Of a stretch of DNA of 64,000 bases, positions 10,649-19,281 are shown piece after piece; the stretch's first letter is position 1, and the number at the start of each line of letters is the position of its first letter. The DNA lies in assembly GCF_006489205.2 (NCBI RefSeq), contig NZ_VFYR02000004.1, positions 456,101 through 520,100 on the forward strand, read 5' to 3'. The translations under genes and the position numbers were made by a program. The notes beneath the pieces are model-generated. The model saw nothing but the letters and a program-made list of their open reading frames with translations. It had not been told where the DNA came from and searched no databases. The stretch comes from Brevibacterium sp. XM4083. Its GTDB lineage: Bacteria > Actinomycetota > Actinomycetes > Actinomycetales > Brevibacteriaceae.

Positions 10649-11434
10649 TCAGGGCAGGCGGCTGAGCAGGTCGCCGGCGACGCTCACGGCGATCGTCGCC
10701 GGGCGCTTGCCGCTGACTGCGGGCAGGCCGATCGGGCACATGATCGTGTCGACGGCCTCGGGCGCATGCCCTTCGGTCTGGAGGGCCCGGCGGAAGCGCT
10801 GCCATTTCGCGCTCGAGCCGATGAGGCCGATGGAGCCGAGGTCCCCCCGCGTGAGCGCGGCGGCGCAGAGGTGGAGGTCCTCGGCGTGGTCGTGGGTCAT
10901 GATGAGCACGTGCGCGCCGGCGGGCAGACTCATGAGCACCTCTTCGCCGACGACGGCGAAGTGGCGGGTCACGGCGGCCACCGGGGCTTCGAGATGGTCG
11001 AGTTCGCTCAGCTGCTCGGGCCGCGAATCGGACACATGGAGGTCGATGTCGTGGCGGGCGAGGATGCGGGTGAGTTCGAGCCCGATGTTGCCGATCCCGA
11101 AGATCGCGACGACGGCGGGCACGGGCAGCGGTTCGAGGAGGAGGGTGACCTCTCCCCCGCAGCACTGCCGCCCGTACTGCGCCGGGGCCTTGTCGTTGAG
11201 CCGCAGGCTGAGCATCTCGGGTTCGCTCTCCCCGCCGTCGAGGAGTTCGCGGGCACGGGTGACGGCCGTCATCTCGAGATTGCCCCCACCGATGGTCCCG
11301 AAGAGGTCTTCGGCGGAGACGATCATCTTCGCGCCGGCTTCCCGGGGAGCGTGCCCCCGGACCGAGGCGAGGGTGATGAGGACGGCCGGCACCCGAGCGC
11401 TGCGAAGCTCGGCTGCGGTGTCCATCCAGGTCAT
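10649..11434 (-). CDS. xdhC: Xanthine dehydrogenase accessory protein XdhC
   Basis: A 261-aa XdhC/CoxI-family protein that binds, sulfurates and inserts the molybdenum cofactor into xanthine dehydrogenase. The N-terminal domain carries GTIGGGNLE and GRQCCGGEV, whose Cys pair is typical of the family. The C-terminal Rossmann-like half has IFGIGNIG and IGLIGSSAKW. Its ATGA overlaps the xdhB stop. Confidence 0.94.
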   Translation of the reverse strand: MTWMDTAAELRSARVPAVLITLASVRGHAPREAGAKMIVSAEDLFGTIGGGNLEMTAVTRARELLDGGESEPEMLSLRLNDKAPAQYGRQCCGGEVTLLLEPLPVPAVVAIFGIGNIGLELTRILARHDIDLHVSDSRPEQLSELDHLEAPVAAVTRHFAVVGEEVLMSLPAGAHVLIMTHDHAEDLHLCAAALTRGDLGSIGLIGSSAKWQRFRRALQTEGHAPEAVDTIMCPIGLPAVSGKRPATIAVSVAGDLLSRLP

Positions 11435-13776
11435 GACGGCACGGGCTCCCGGGAGCGGACGGCCTCGAGTGCCCAGAACACGGCCTCCGGGGTCGCCGGG
11501 GATGCGAGTTCGACGACGGTGCCCGGTGCCCCGAAGGCGCCGACGGCCTCCCGCAGGGCCTCGCGGACGGAGAAGGCGAGCATGAGCGGGGGTTCGCCGA
11601 CGGCCTTCGAACCGTAGACCGCGCCCTCCTCATGGGCCTTCTCCAGCAGCGCGACGTTGAAGACCTCGGGCATCTCGGAGAAGCTCGGGATCTTGTACGT
11701 GCTCGTCGCCTGCGTCGCCAGCCGTCCGCGGCTGGGCTTGTCGCTGTCGTCCCAGCGCAGGTCCTCGAGCGTGAGCCACCCGGCGCCCTGGACGAAGCCG
11801 CCCTCGATCTGGCCGAGGTCGATGAGCGGGGAGAGCGAATCCCCGACGTCGTGGACGATGTCGACGCGGCGCAGCGTGTACGAGCCGTCGAAGCGGCTGA
11901 CCTCGACCTCGCTGACGGCCGCCCCGTACGCGAAGTACTTGAACGGCTCCCCGCGCATCTCCGAGAGGTTCCAGTGAAGTCCCTCGGTGCGGTAGAAGCC
12001 GGAGGCCGAGAGCTGGATCCGCTGGAAGTACGCGGTGTTGACAAGCTCCTCCCACGTGATCGTCTTCGCCGACGAGAGTGCGCTGACGATGCCGCGGCTG
12101 ATCTCGACCTCGTGGGCGGGCGCCCCGAGGAGGCCCGCGGCGACGTGCCTGAGCCGACCGAGGATCTGCTCGCACGCGTCCTTGACCGCTCCCCCGTTGA
12201 GGTCGGAGCCGGAGCTCGCCGCCGTCGCCGAGGTGTTGGGGACCTTGTCCGTGCGCGTGGGCGCGAGCCGCACCGTCGACAGCGGCACCCCGAGGCTCGT
12301 CGCGGCGACCTGGAGCATCTTCATGTGCAGGCCCTGCCCCATCTCCGTGCCGCCGTGGGTGACGAGGACGGAGCCGTCCTTGTAGACGAGGACGAGGGCC
12401 CCGCCCTGGTTGAAGGCGGTGAGGTTGAAGGAGATCCCGAACTTCACCGGCGTGATCGCCAGCCCCCGCTTGACGTCGTCGCGGGTGGCGTTGAACGCCT
12501 CGATCTCCGCCCGCCGGGTCGCGACGTCGCCGGCGGCGAGCACCTGATCCCAGCACGCCTCCATCCGGTCGGGATGGCGGACCGGCTGGTAGTACGGGGT
12601 GTCCTGTCCGGCCTGGTAGAAGTTGCGCCGGCGCAGCTCGGCGGCGTCGATGCCCAGCTGCGGGGCGACGCGGCCGAGGATGTCCTCCATGACGAGCATC
12701 CCCTGCGGTCCGCCGAACCCGCGGAACGCCGTCTGCGAGGTCTTGTGGCATTTCGCGATGCGCCCGTGGACGCGGATGTTGGGCACCCAGTACGCGTTGT
12801 CGATGTGGCACATCGCGCGGGTGAGCACGGGTTCGGAGAGGTCGAGGCTCCATCCGCCGTCGGCGGTGAGCGTCGCCTCGAGGGCGAGGATCCGCCCGTC
12901 GTCGTCGAACCCGATCCGCCACGTCGAGTGGAAGCCGTGGCGCTTGCCGGTCATCGTGATGTCGAGGGTCCGATTGAGCCGCAGCCGCACGGGTCGGCCG
13001 GTGAGTTTCGCACCGAGGGCGGCGAGGGCGGCATAGCCGTGGGGCTGCATCTCCTTGCCGCCGAACCCTCCGCCCATCCGCAGGCACTGGACGGTCACCT
13101 CGTTGGCGGGGATCCCGAGGACGTGGGAGACGATGTCCTGGGTCTCCGTCGGATGCTGGGTCGAGCATTGGATGAAGACCTGGCCGTTCTCGTCGACGTG
13201 GGCGAGCGAAGCCTGGGTCTCGAGGTAGAAGTGCTCCTGGCCGGCGAACTCGAACTCCCCTGCGAAGACGTGCGCGGCGTCGGCGAAGGCCCCGTCGACG
13301 TCGCCCTTGTCGATCGTCGGCTGGATGCCGTGGAAGCTGCCGGCGGCGATCGCCTCGGGGACGGTGACGAGCGAGGGCAGCGGGGTGACCTCGGCGGTGA
13401 CCGCCTGCGCTCCGGCCTTCGCGGCTTCGAGATCCTCGCCGAGGACCCAGGCCAGGGGCTGGCCGAAGTACATGATCTCGTCGACGGGCAGCATCGGCTC
13501 GTCGTGTTTGACACCCTGGTCGTTGACGCCGGGGATGTCCGCGGCGGTGATGACCCGCACGACCCCGGGCACCGCGAGGGCGGGTGCGGTGTCGAGGGAG
13601 TCGAGGCGGGCGTGCGCGTGCTCGGACCTCACCGGGAATGCGTGGAGGACGCCGGTGAGGCGCCCGACGAGGTCGTCGGTGTAGAGGGCGGCGCCGGTGA
13701 CGTGGCCGAACGCGCTTTCGTGGTGGTGGCTCTCGCCGACGACGGGGTCGGCGGGGCGCTGGGACAGCTGGCTCAT
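11431..13776 (-). CDS. xdhB: Xanthine dehydrogenase, molybdopterin-binding subunit
   Basis: This 781-aa catalytic subunit oxidises hypoxanthine or xanthine at the molybdenum site. Visible blocks are GAALYTDDL, the QCSTQHPTETQ region, GGGFGGKEMQP, FRGFGGPQGM and, near the C-terminus, GSKAVGEPPLML. The last holds the catalytic glutamate of the xanthine oxidase family. It overlaps both neighbours by four bases, so the three xdh genes are translationally coupled. Confidence 0.96.
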   Translation of the reverse strand: MSQLSQRPADPVVGESHHHESAFGHVTGAALYTDDLVGRLTGVLHAFPVRSEHAHARLDSLDTAPALAVPGVVRVITAADIPGVNDQGVKHDEPMLPVDEIMYFGQPLAWVLGEDLEAAKAGAQAVTAEVTPLPSLVTVPEAIAAGSFHGIQPTIDKGDVDGAFADAAHVFAGEFEFAGQEHFYLETQASLAHVDENGQVFIQCSTQHPTETQDIVSHVLGIPANEVTVQCLRMGGGFGGKEMQPHGYAALAALGAKLTGRPVRLRLNRTLDITMTGKRHGFHSTWRIGFDDDGRILALEATLTADGGWSLDLSEPVLTRAMCHIDNAYWVPNIRVHGRIAKCHKTSQTAFRGFGGPQGMLVMEDILGRVAPQLGIDAAELRRRNFYQAGQDTPYYQPVRHPDRMEACWDQVLAAGDVATRRAEIEAFNATRDDVKRGLAITPVKFGISFNLTAFNQGGALVLVYKDGSVLVTHGGTEMGQGLHMKMLQVAATSLGVPLSTVRLAPTRTDKVPNTSATAASSGSDLNGGAVKDACEQILGRLRHVAAGLLGAPAHEVEISRGIVSALSSAKTITWEELVNTAYFQRIQLSASGFYRTEGLHWNLSEMRGEPFKYFAYGAAVSEVEVSRFDGSYTLRRVDIVHDVGDSLSPLIDLGQIEGGFVQGAGWLTLEDLRWDDSDKPSRGRLATQATSTYKIPSFSEMPEVFNVALLEKAHEEGAVYGSKAVGEPPLMLAFSVREALREAVGAFGAPGTVVELASPATPEAVFWALEAVRSREPVPS

Positions 13777-15218
13777 CGTCCGGCCTCCTCGGTCATCGCG
13801 TTAAGCTGTTCGGCATAGAAGCGCTCGAGGGAGGAGCGGAGCATCGCCGTGCGGTACTGCGCGCTCGCCCGGTGGTCGTCCATCGGCGTGCCCTCCGCGG
13901 CGAGCGTCTCTGCCGCCGCGTGGACGGTCTCGAGCGTCCAGGGCCGGCCTTCGAGCTCGGCTTCCGTCGCCCGGGCCCGCAGCGGTGTCGCGGCCACTCC
14001 GCCGAGGCCGATCCGGGCCTTCGCCACCACCCCGTCGACGACGTCGACGGCGTAGCCGATCGCGACGGAGGAGATGTCGTCGAAGCGCCGCTTCGCGATC
14101 TTCTGGAACGACGTCAGGGGTGCCAGCGGCAGGGGGATCCGCACCGCCGAGATGAGTTCGCCGGGCTGCCGCACGGTCTGCCGGTAGCCGGTGAAGTAGT
14201 CGGCCAGGGGCACGGTGCGCTCACCGTCGCGCGAGGCCAGCACGAGCTCGGCTTCGAGGGCGAGGAGGGCCGGCGGGGTGTCCCCGATCGGCGACCCGGT
14301 GCCGAGGTTGCCGCCGATCGTCGCCCCGTTGCGGATGAGGCGGGAGGCGAACTGCGGGAAGAGCTTGCCGAGCAGCGGCACGCTGCCGGCGAGCCCGCGT
14401 TCGACCTCGCTGAGGGTCAGAGCGGCGCCGATCTCGATGTGGTCGGCGGTGCGTCGGATGCCGCGCAGCTCGGGCAGACGGTCGATGGCGAGCAGCGACT
14501 TCGCGCGCACGCCCTTGATGTTGACCTCGACGCCCCAGTCGGTGGCGCCGGCGACGAGGAGGACGTCGGGATCGTCGGCGAGGATGCCGAGCGCCTCGGC
14601 GAGGTCGGCTGGCCGGCGATAGCGGCCCAGGTCCCCGGTCGGGGTGTCGGGTCGGTGGAGATCGGTGGGCGCCGAGGCGGGGGCGGGGTCGGTCATCCGG
14701 GCGGCCAGGGCGTCGGTGGCCTCTGGCGTGCCGAGGGCCTGTGCGGCGTCCTTGATCGGACGGTATCCGGTGCAGCGGCAGAGGTTGCCCGAGAGCGCGT
14801 GGAGATCGAACTCCTCCCGTCCGGGGCGGTAGTATTCGGCGGCCATCGAGCAGATGAAGCCGGGTGTGCAGTAGCCGCACTGGGATCCCCCGCGCACGGC
14901 CATCTCCTCGGCGACGGGGTGGATGTGGTCACCGGCCGAGAGTCCCTCGGCCGTGATGACCTCCTGGCCGTCGAGGGCCGCGGCCGGCAGGAGACAGGAA
15001 TTCACCGACGTCCAGCGGGTCGTGCCGTCGCCGTCGGGTCGCGCGATGAGGATCGCGCAGGCTCCGCATTCGCCTTCCGCGCAGCCTTCCTTGGCTGCGG
15101 TCAGGCCCTCGCCGCGGAGGAAGTCGAGGGCATTGGTATGGGTGGGGCCGTCGAAATCGTGATCGGTGCCGTTGACCGAGATCCGACAGGCCGGGCGTTC
15201 CGTGGTCGACGCTGACAT
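13773..15218 (-). CDS. xdhA: Xanthine dehydrogenase, FeS/FAD small subunit
   Basis: A 481-aa fusion of two [2Fe-2S] domains and an FAD domain. Cluster cysteines are Cys46/51/54/75 (CAEGECGAC) and Cys114/117/147/149 (CGYCTPG and CRCTGYRP). The FAD region follows from about residue 190 with GATDWGVEV and IGGNLGTGSPIGD. ATG at 15218 is chosen because AGGAGGTGAG lies at the right distance; the frame stays open 12 codons further up. It is the first gene of xdhABC-guaD. Electrons pass from the XdhB molybdenum site through the clusters to FAD and NAD+. Confidence 0.95.
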   Translation of the reverse strand: MSASTTERPACRISVNGTDHDFDGPTHTNALDFLRGEGLTAAKEGCAEGECGACAILIARPDGDGTTRWTSVNSCLLPAAALDGQEVITAEGLSAGDHIHPVAEEMAVRGGSQCGYCTPGFICSMAAEYYRPGREEFDLHALSGNLCRCTGYRPIKDAAQALGTPEATDALAARMTDPAPASAPTDLHRPDTPTGDLGRYRRPADLAEALGILADDPDVLLVAGATDWGVEVNIKGVRAKSLLAIDRLPELRGIRRTADHIEIGAALTLSEVERGLAGSVPLLGKLFPQFASRLIRNGATIGGNLGTGSPIGDTPPALLALEAELVLASRDGERTVPLADYFTGYRQTVRQPGELISAVRIPLPLAPLTSFQKIAKRRFDDISSVAIGYAVDVVDGVVAKARIGLGGVAATPLRARATEAELEGRPWTLETVHAAAETLAAEGTPMDDHRASAQYRTAMLRSSLERFYAEQLNAMTEEAGR

Positions 15219-15330
15219 CGCACTCACCTCCTGCGCCTCAGCGAGGAGGCGCACAGTGCATGGTTGGAACAGTTGCGCTGGCTCTCCGAGACTTCTGGTT
15301 ATCCATGCGAACAGCAGCGGAGAGCGGTCG

Positions 15331-15350
15331 GCGGGGCATCATCGCCCCGC
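15331..15350. terminator. Hairpin downstream of the purine permease
   Basis: GCGGGGC-ATCATC-GCCCCGC is a perfect 7-bp stem in the 193-bp gap between the permease stop and the xdhA start. There is no U tract. It may end the permease transcript. Confidence 0.35.
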
Positions 15351-15411
15351 GGGCGTCAGTCGCCGTGGGCGATCTGCCCTTTCCCCCACGCGGTGTGCTC
15401 CGTCACAGTGC

Positions 15412-16899
15412 TCATCCTCCCAAGATAGCCGAAATGGGACCGCGAACGAAGTAGAGGACGAATCCGGCCGAGACGATCCACAGCAGCCAGTGGACGTGCT
15501 GTCCGCGACGGCTGAACGCGTGGATGAGGGCCCACGAGATGAAGCCGACGCCGATGCCGTTGGCGATCGAGTAGGTCAGCGGCATCGTCACCATGGTGAG
15601 GAAGACCGGCAGCGAGGTGCGGAAGTCGCTGAGGTCGATCTCCCGGATCTGCGTGACCATCATGGCGCCGACGACGACGAGGGCGGCGGCTCCGGCCTCC
15701 ATCGGGATGACGCCGATGAGCGGGGCGAAGAACATCGAGAGGAGGAAGAGCACGCCGGTGACGATCGCTGCCAGTCCGGTTCTCGCGCCTTCGGCGATGC
15801 CGGCGGCGGAGTCGACGAACACCGTGTTCGACGAGGCGGACGCGCCACCGCCGGCGACGGCGCCGAGGCCCTCGATGACGAACGCGCTGCGGATGCGGGG
15901 GAACATGCCGTCCTTCGTCTGGAGTCCCGCGCTGCGGGCCAGACCCGTCATCGTGCCCATCGCATCGAAGAAGTTCGTGAACACGAGGGTGAAGACGAGC
16001 ATCGTCGCAGCGAGCACGCCGATGCGCTCGAAGGCCCCGAAGAGGTCGAACGCGCCGATGAGCCCGAAGTCGGGCAGCGCGACGATCTGGTCGGGCAGCT
16101 GCGGGGCACTGAGGTTCCAGCCGGCCGGGTCGGGGTTGACCGGGTCGCCGACGGTGCCGAGCTTCGCGAACGCCTGGATGATGATCGCGGCGATCGTCGC
16201 GACGATCATGCCGATGAGGATGCCGCCGGGCACCTTCCTCGCGACGAGGACGCCGATGAGGATGAGGGCGCCGATGAACACGAGCGTCGGCAGCGAGGTG
16301 ATCGACCCGTCCTGTCCCAGCTGGACGGGCGGACCGGCCGGGGTGCGGGTGACGAATCCGGAGTTGACGAACCCGATGAACGCGATGAAGAGGCCGATGC
16401 CGACGGTGATGGCGATCTTGAGCGCGTGGGGAACCGCGTTGAAGATCGCCGTGCGGATGCCGGTGGCGCCGAGGAGGACGATGATGATGCCGTTGATGAT
16501 GACGAGCCCCATCGCCTCGGCCCAGGTCACCTCCTGGACGACGGAGACGGCGAGGAAGCTGTTCATCCCCAGGCCGGCGGCGAGCGCGAACGGCAGCCGG
16601 GCGACGACGCCGAAGAGGATCGTGATGAGTCCCGCGACGAGCCCGGTGACGGCCGTGAGCTGGGCGAAGTCGAGCGTGCCGCCGGCGACGTCGGCGGAGC
16701 CGCCGAGGATGAGCGGGTTGAGCACGACGATGTAGGCCATCGCGACGAAGGCGACGATGCCTCCGCGGATCTCCTGCTTGACCGAGGAACCGCGCTTGGT
16801 TATCTCGAAGAATCTGTCCAGTGCGCCTGAACTGCGGGCGGCGGCGTCCGTGTCCTGCCGCTGGTCATCGTCCGACACTTCTTTGTCTGCCATTGTCAT
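15412..16899 (-). CDS. NCS2-family purine permease (AzgA-like)
   Basis: A 495-aa integral membrane protein with about 12-14 hydrophobic segments. It belongs to the NCS2 AzgA branch, which imports hypoxanthine, guanine or adenine with protons. Characteristic segments are AYIVVLNPLIL, LGMNSFLA, NFFDAMGTMTGLA and SSNTVFVDSAAGIAEGARTG. ATG at 16899 is preferred because GAGGTGG lies just upstream; the open frame goes 29 codons further. Next to xdh and guaD it probably supplies their substrates. A degenerate copy of the CGGAA-N6-TTCCG site lies about 100 bases upstream. Confidence 0.92.
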   Translation of the reverse strand: MTMADKEVSDDDQRQDTDAAARSSGALDRFFEITKRGSSVKQEIRGGIVAFVAMAYIVVLNPLILGGSADVAGGTLDFAQLTAVTGLVAGLITILFGVVARLPFALAAGLGMNSFLAVSVVQEVTWAEAMGLVIINGIIIVLLGATGIRTAIFNAVPHALKIAITVGIGLFIAFIGFVNSGFVTRTPAGPPVQLGQDGSITSLPTLVFIGALILIGVLVARKVPGGILIGMIVATIAAIIIQAFAKLGTVGDPVNPDPAGWNLSAPQLPDQIVALPDFGLIGAFDLFGAFERIGVLAATMLVFTLVFTNFFDAMGTMTGLARSAGLQTKDGMFPRIRSAFVIEGLGAVAGGGASASSNTVFVDSAAGIAEGARTGLAAIVTGVLFLLSMFFAPLIGVIPMEAGAAALVVVGAMMVTQIREIDLSDFRTSLPVFLTMVTMPLTYSIANGIGVGFISWALIHAFSRRGQHVHWLLWIVSAGFVLYFVRGPISAILGG

Positions 16900-16998
16900 G
16901 GACCACCTCACAATGTTCGATTTGGTCGACTGCGACATCGTCGTCGCAGTCCTGCGCCTTGAACGTGCGCAATGAAAGAGAAACACCCTTCCATGATG

Positions 16999-17014
16999 CG
17001 GAAAAGTATTTCTA
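16999..17014. promoter_or_regulatory. Degenerate CGGAA-N6-TTCCG-like site upstream of the permease
   Basis: CGGAA-AAGTAT-TTCTA keeps the left arm and spacing of the two perfect sites but has two mismatches in the right arm. It is weak alone and supported only by gene context. Confidence 0.3.
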
Positions 17015-17113
17015 TTTCATCCCGACAGTCTCGCGTCTCACGGTCGGTGTGTCAATCGTCACAGGCGAAGTGCAACCCATTCGAGACCCCGGCCGTGACC
17101 GGCCCGGACACAC

Positions 17114-17141
17114 GAAAACCCCCGGCTGACCAGGGGTTTTC
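17114..17141 (-). terminator. Terminator after tRNA-Ser
   Basis: GAAAACCCC (17114-17122) is complementary to GGGGTTTTC (17133-17141). On the minus strand the stem ends in TTTT, directly downstream of the tRNA 3' end, as in an intrinsic terminator. Confidence 0.7.
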
Positions 17142-17143
17142 AT

Positions 17144-17234
17144 TGGCGGTGGCGGTGGGATTTGAACCCACGGTACGGGGTTACCGTACACAACATTTCG
17201 AGTGTTGCACCTTCGGCCGCTCGGACACGCCACC
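17144..17234 (-). tRNA. tRNA-Ser(CGA)
   Basis: Read on the minus strand, the 91-base gene has a 7-bp acceptor stem GGTGGCG/CGCCACC, discriminator G and an encoded CCA. The D arm begins TGTCCGAGCGG. The anticodon stem is CAACA/TGTTG with loop CTCGAAA, so the anticodon is CGA, reading UCG. The extra arm is long, as in class II tRNAs, and the T arm is GTGGG-TTCAAAT-CCCAC. A terminator follows immediately. Confidence 0.95.
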
Positions 17235-17292
17235 GCCGACAACAATACAGTCGGTGCCGGGAGCGGGCCAAATCGGATCGGGGTGAGTGCGG

Positions 17293-17793
17293 TCACGTCC
17301 CCCGCCTGGCGGTGAAGAAGTCGGTGAGCAGGGCCGCCGCTGCGCTCTCCTGCACTCCGGAGTAGACCTCGGGGTGGTGGAGGGCCGCCCGATCGCGCGG
17401 CAGGTCCCACACCGATCCGACAGCTCCGGCCTTCTCGTCGAAGGCGCCGAAGACGAGGCGCGCGACCCGGGCGCCGATGAGCGCCCCGGCGCACATCGCG
17501 CACGGCTCGAGGGTGACGACGAGAGTGCACCCGTCGAGGCGCCACCGCCCGGTCGTCGCGGCGGCCTGCCGCAGGGCCAGGAGCTCGGCATGGCCGAGCG
17601 GATCCTCATCGACCTCCCGCCGGTTGTGGCCGGTCCCGATGACCCGCCCGTCGGGGTCGAGGACGACGGCCCCGACGGGAACGTCGTCGTGCGCGGGCGC
17701 CCGGGCGGCCTCGGCGAGGGCGAGGGCCATCCACGCGGAGAAGTGGGCATGCCCGCCGAAGCCGAGCTCATCGGCACGGGTGACGTGGCTCAG
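17293..17793 (-). CDS. tadA: tRNA-specific adenosine deaminase TadA
   Basis: A CDA-fold deaminase that converts A34 to inosine in tRNA-Arg(ACG). The zinc ligands and proton shuttle are in HAELLAL and PCAMCAG, with VPVGAVVLD upstream. The start is uncertain. The first in-frame ATG (17733, 146 aa) would remove helix residues that family members normally have before MALALAEA. No in-frame ATG or GTG lies between that and the upstream gene. CTG at 17793 overlaps the upstream stop as CTGA, has GAGG seven bases before it and would give 166 aa; it is used here. Confidence 0.85.
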   Translation of the reverse strand: MSHVTRADELGFGGHAHFSAWMALALAEAARAPAHDDVPVGAVVLDPDGRVIGTGHNRREVDEDPLGHAELLALRQAAATTGRWRLDGCTLVVTLEPCAMCAGALIGARVARLVFGAFDEKAGAVGSVWDLPRDRAALHHPEVYSGVQESAAAALLTDFFTARRGT

Positions 17794-18347
17794 CGGGCGG
17801 CCTCGAGCTGATCGGCGAAGCCGACGGTCTCCCCGACGTGGGCGACGACGCGCGCCGGATCCGAGGGGTACTTCTCGACCTGCTCGATGAGGTCGGCAGG
17901 GGCGAGTCCGCGGTCGGCGAAGATGTCGGCGTCGCCGCCCCATTCGCCGTCGCCGTCGAAGTCGAGCATCTCGACCTCGTCCTCGACGTCGTCGTCCTCG
18001 TCATCGGCGTCCGGCTCCTCCTCGTCGAGCCCGAACTCCTCCTCCGGTTCGGCTTCGTACGCGTCGTCCGGGGAGTCGAGGTAGTCGGCGAAGATCTCGG
18101 CGAACGGGCTGAGCTCGACGGCGCCGAGATCCGAGATGAAGACCTTGACCTCGTTGTCCGCGGCGAGGCGGACGAGTCCGAACCATTCGTCCTCGTGTTC
18201 GATGACGGCCACGGCCTCTCCGTCGTCGGTTCCCGCACTCCGCATCATGTCGACAAGGCTGTCGAGGTCCGTGGCGTCGCGGACGTCGACATCGAGAGCG
18301 CGGAATCCGTCGCTCGACTCGGCAAGGATCTCAGTGAAGTAGGACAT
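17790..18347 (-). CDS. tRNA adenosine deaminase-associated protein
   Basis: A 185-aa protein of an actinobacterial family found beside tadA; its biochemical role is not established. The N-terminal half looks folded ([25 protein letters not shown]). A very acidic stretch of Asp/Glu runs from about residue 95 to 140, followed by a short C-terminal part ending [14 protein letters not shown] at 18347 fits the family; an upstream open frame overlaps upp. Its stop is shared with the proposed CTG start of tadA, so the two are probably coupled. Confidence 0.85.
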   Translation of the reverse strand: MSYFTEILAESSDGFRALDVDVRDATDLDSLVDMMRSAGTDDGEAVAVIEHEDEWFGLVRLAADNEVKVFISDLGAVELSPFAEIFADYLDSPDDAYEAEPEEEFGLDEEEPDADDEDDDVEDEVEMLDFDGDGEWGGDADIFADRGLAPADLIEQVEKYPSDPARVVAHVGETVGFADQLEAAR

Positions 18348-18395
18348 GACTCCATTGTGGCCTCTTCCCCCGGCTTTCACCACAGCCGATTCCCG

Positions 18396-18407
18396 TACCA
18401 TCTGAGT
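18396..18407 (+). promoter_or_regulatory. -10 element giving a leaderless upp mRNA
   Basis: TACCAT at 18396-18401 is followed by six bases and then the upp ATG. No Shine-Dalgarno is visible, so transcription probably starts at the A of the start codon. Confidence 0.5.
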
Positions 18408-19046
18408 ATGCGCCTTCACGTAGCCGACCACCCCCTCATCGCCCACAAGCTCAGCGTTCTCCGAGATGAGAACACCGACTCCGCGCGCTTCCGGCAGCTC
18501 ACCGAGGAGCTCGTCATGCTGCTCGCCTACGAGGCGACCAGGTCCCTGGCCGTCGAGGACCGCGCGGTCACGACCCCGGTGGCGACGTTCACCGGGACCC
18601 GGATGGCCGAACCCCGTCCCGTCGTCGTCCCGATCCTGCGGGCGGGCCTCGGCATGCTCGACGGGATGCTGCGCATCCTCCCCACCGCCGAGGTGGGCTT
18701 CCTCGGGATGGTCCGCGACGAGGAGACCTTCGAGCCGACCGCGTACGCCGATCGCCTTCCCGATGACCTCAGCGGGCGGCAGATCTTCGTCGTCGACCCG
18801 ATGCTCGCCACCGGGGGGACGCTGGCGATGGCCATCGACTTCCTCCTGGCCCGCGGTGCCCGCGACGTCACCGCCGTCTGCCTCGTCTCCGCACCGGAGG
18901 GCGTCGAGCGCATCGAACGCGACTACGGGGCCTCGGCGAACGTCGAGATCTACACCGCGGCCCTCGACGAGCGCCTCAACGAGCTCGGCTACATCGTGCC
19001 CGGCCTCGGCGACGCCGGCGACCGGATGTACGGCATCGTCGACTGA
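18408..19046 (+). CDS. upp: Uracil phosphoribosyltransferase
   Basis: A 212-aa salvage enzyme that makes UMP from uracil and PRPP. The PRPP loop is [10 protein letters not shown] and the uracil-binding C-terminus reads [32 protein letters not shown] is also typical. The frame is open far upstream on the same strand, but that part is antisense to the tadA-associated gene. The ATG at 18408 gives the normal family length and sits six bases after a -10 hexamer. Confidence 0.96.
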   Translation: MRLHVADHPLIAHKLSVLRDENTDSARFRQLTEELVMLLAYEATRSLAVEDRAVTTPVATFTGTRMAEPRPVVVPILRAGLGMLDGMLRILPTAEVGFLGMVRDEETFEPTAYADRLPDDLSGRQIFVVDPMLATGGTLAMAIDFLLARGARDVTAVCLVSAPEGVERIERDYGASANVEIYTAALDERLNELGYIVPGLGDAGDRMYGIVD

Positions 19047-19050
19047 GCGG

Positions 19051-19124
19051 ATTCGTCACAAACCGTCACATTCGTCTCAGAACCCGGCGATCCTTTGCCC
19101 GGGCGGACGCGTGTGACGAATAAT
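19051..19124 (+). promoter_or_regulatory. Direct and inverted GTCACA repeats with promoter before the winged-helix regulator
   Basis: GTCACA occurs at 19055-19060 and 19065-19070, a 10-bp period, with GTCTCA following at 19074. ATTCGTCACA (19051-19060) is an exact inverted copy of TGTGACGAAT (19112-19121). A -35 TTGCCC (19095-19100) and -10 AATAAT (19119-19124) are 18 bases apart, and the -10 overlaps the right inverted arm. GTCACA direct repeats resemble sites of OmpR-type regulators such as MtrA (inference). Confidence 0.45.
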
Positions 19125-19130
19125 GAAGGC

Positions 19131-19202
19131 ATGACCTCTGCGAATCACGAAGCGCGAATGCGCACGGCATCGATGTGTATGCCCTGCGTTCGTCGTCGGT
19201 GA
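19131..19202 (+). CDS. Possible leaderless short ORF (23 aa) upstream of the regulator
   Basis: ATG at 19131 is exactly six bases after the -10 AATAAT. The frame runs 23 codons to TGA at 19202, and the peptide ends CMPCVRRR. No convincing Shine-Dalgarno is present. It would be the first thing translated on the mRNA of the winged-helix regulator, whose own start is 80 bases later with a good AGAGGA site. The two close cysteines recall cysteine-sensing leaderless leaders of actinobacteria, but the resemblance is weak. It could be a chance frame. Confidence 0.3.
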   Translation: MTSANHEARMRTASMCMPCVRRR

Positions 19203-19281
19203 TCGCCCTTCCGCTGTCCGGCTGCGAACGAGTGCAGACACGTCGCGCAGCGGACTCCATCGCATCACCCAGAGGACAGAC

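Noticed and set aside
11632-13818. A 728-aa plus-strand frame over xdhB
   Set aside because: It is antisense to the molybdopterin subunit, whose motifs are intact on the minus strand.
19131-19202. Short ORF as a proven cysteine-responsive leader
   Set aside because: It has only two cysteines and lacks the polycysteine run and the linked sulfur genes of known cases; it is kept only as a low-confidence ORF.
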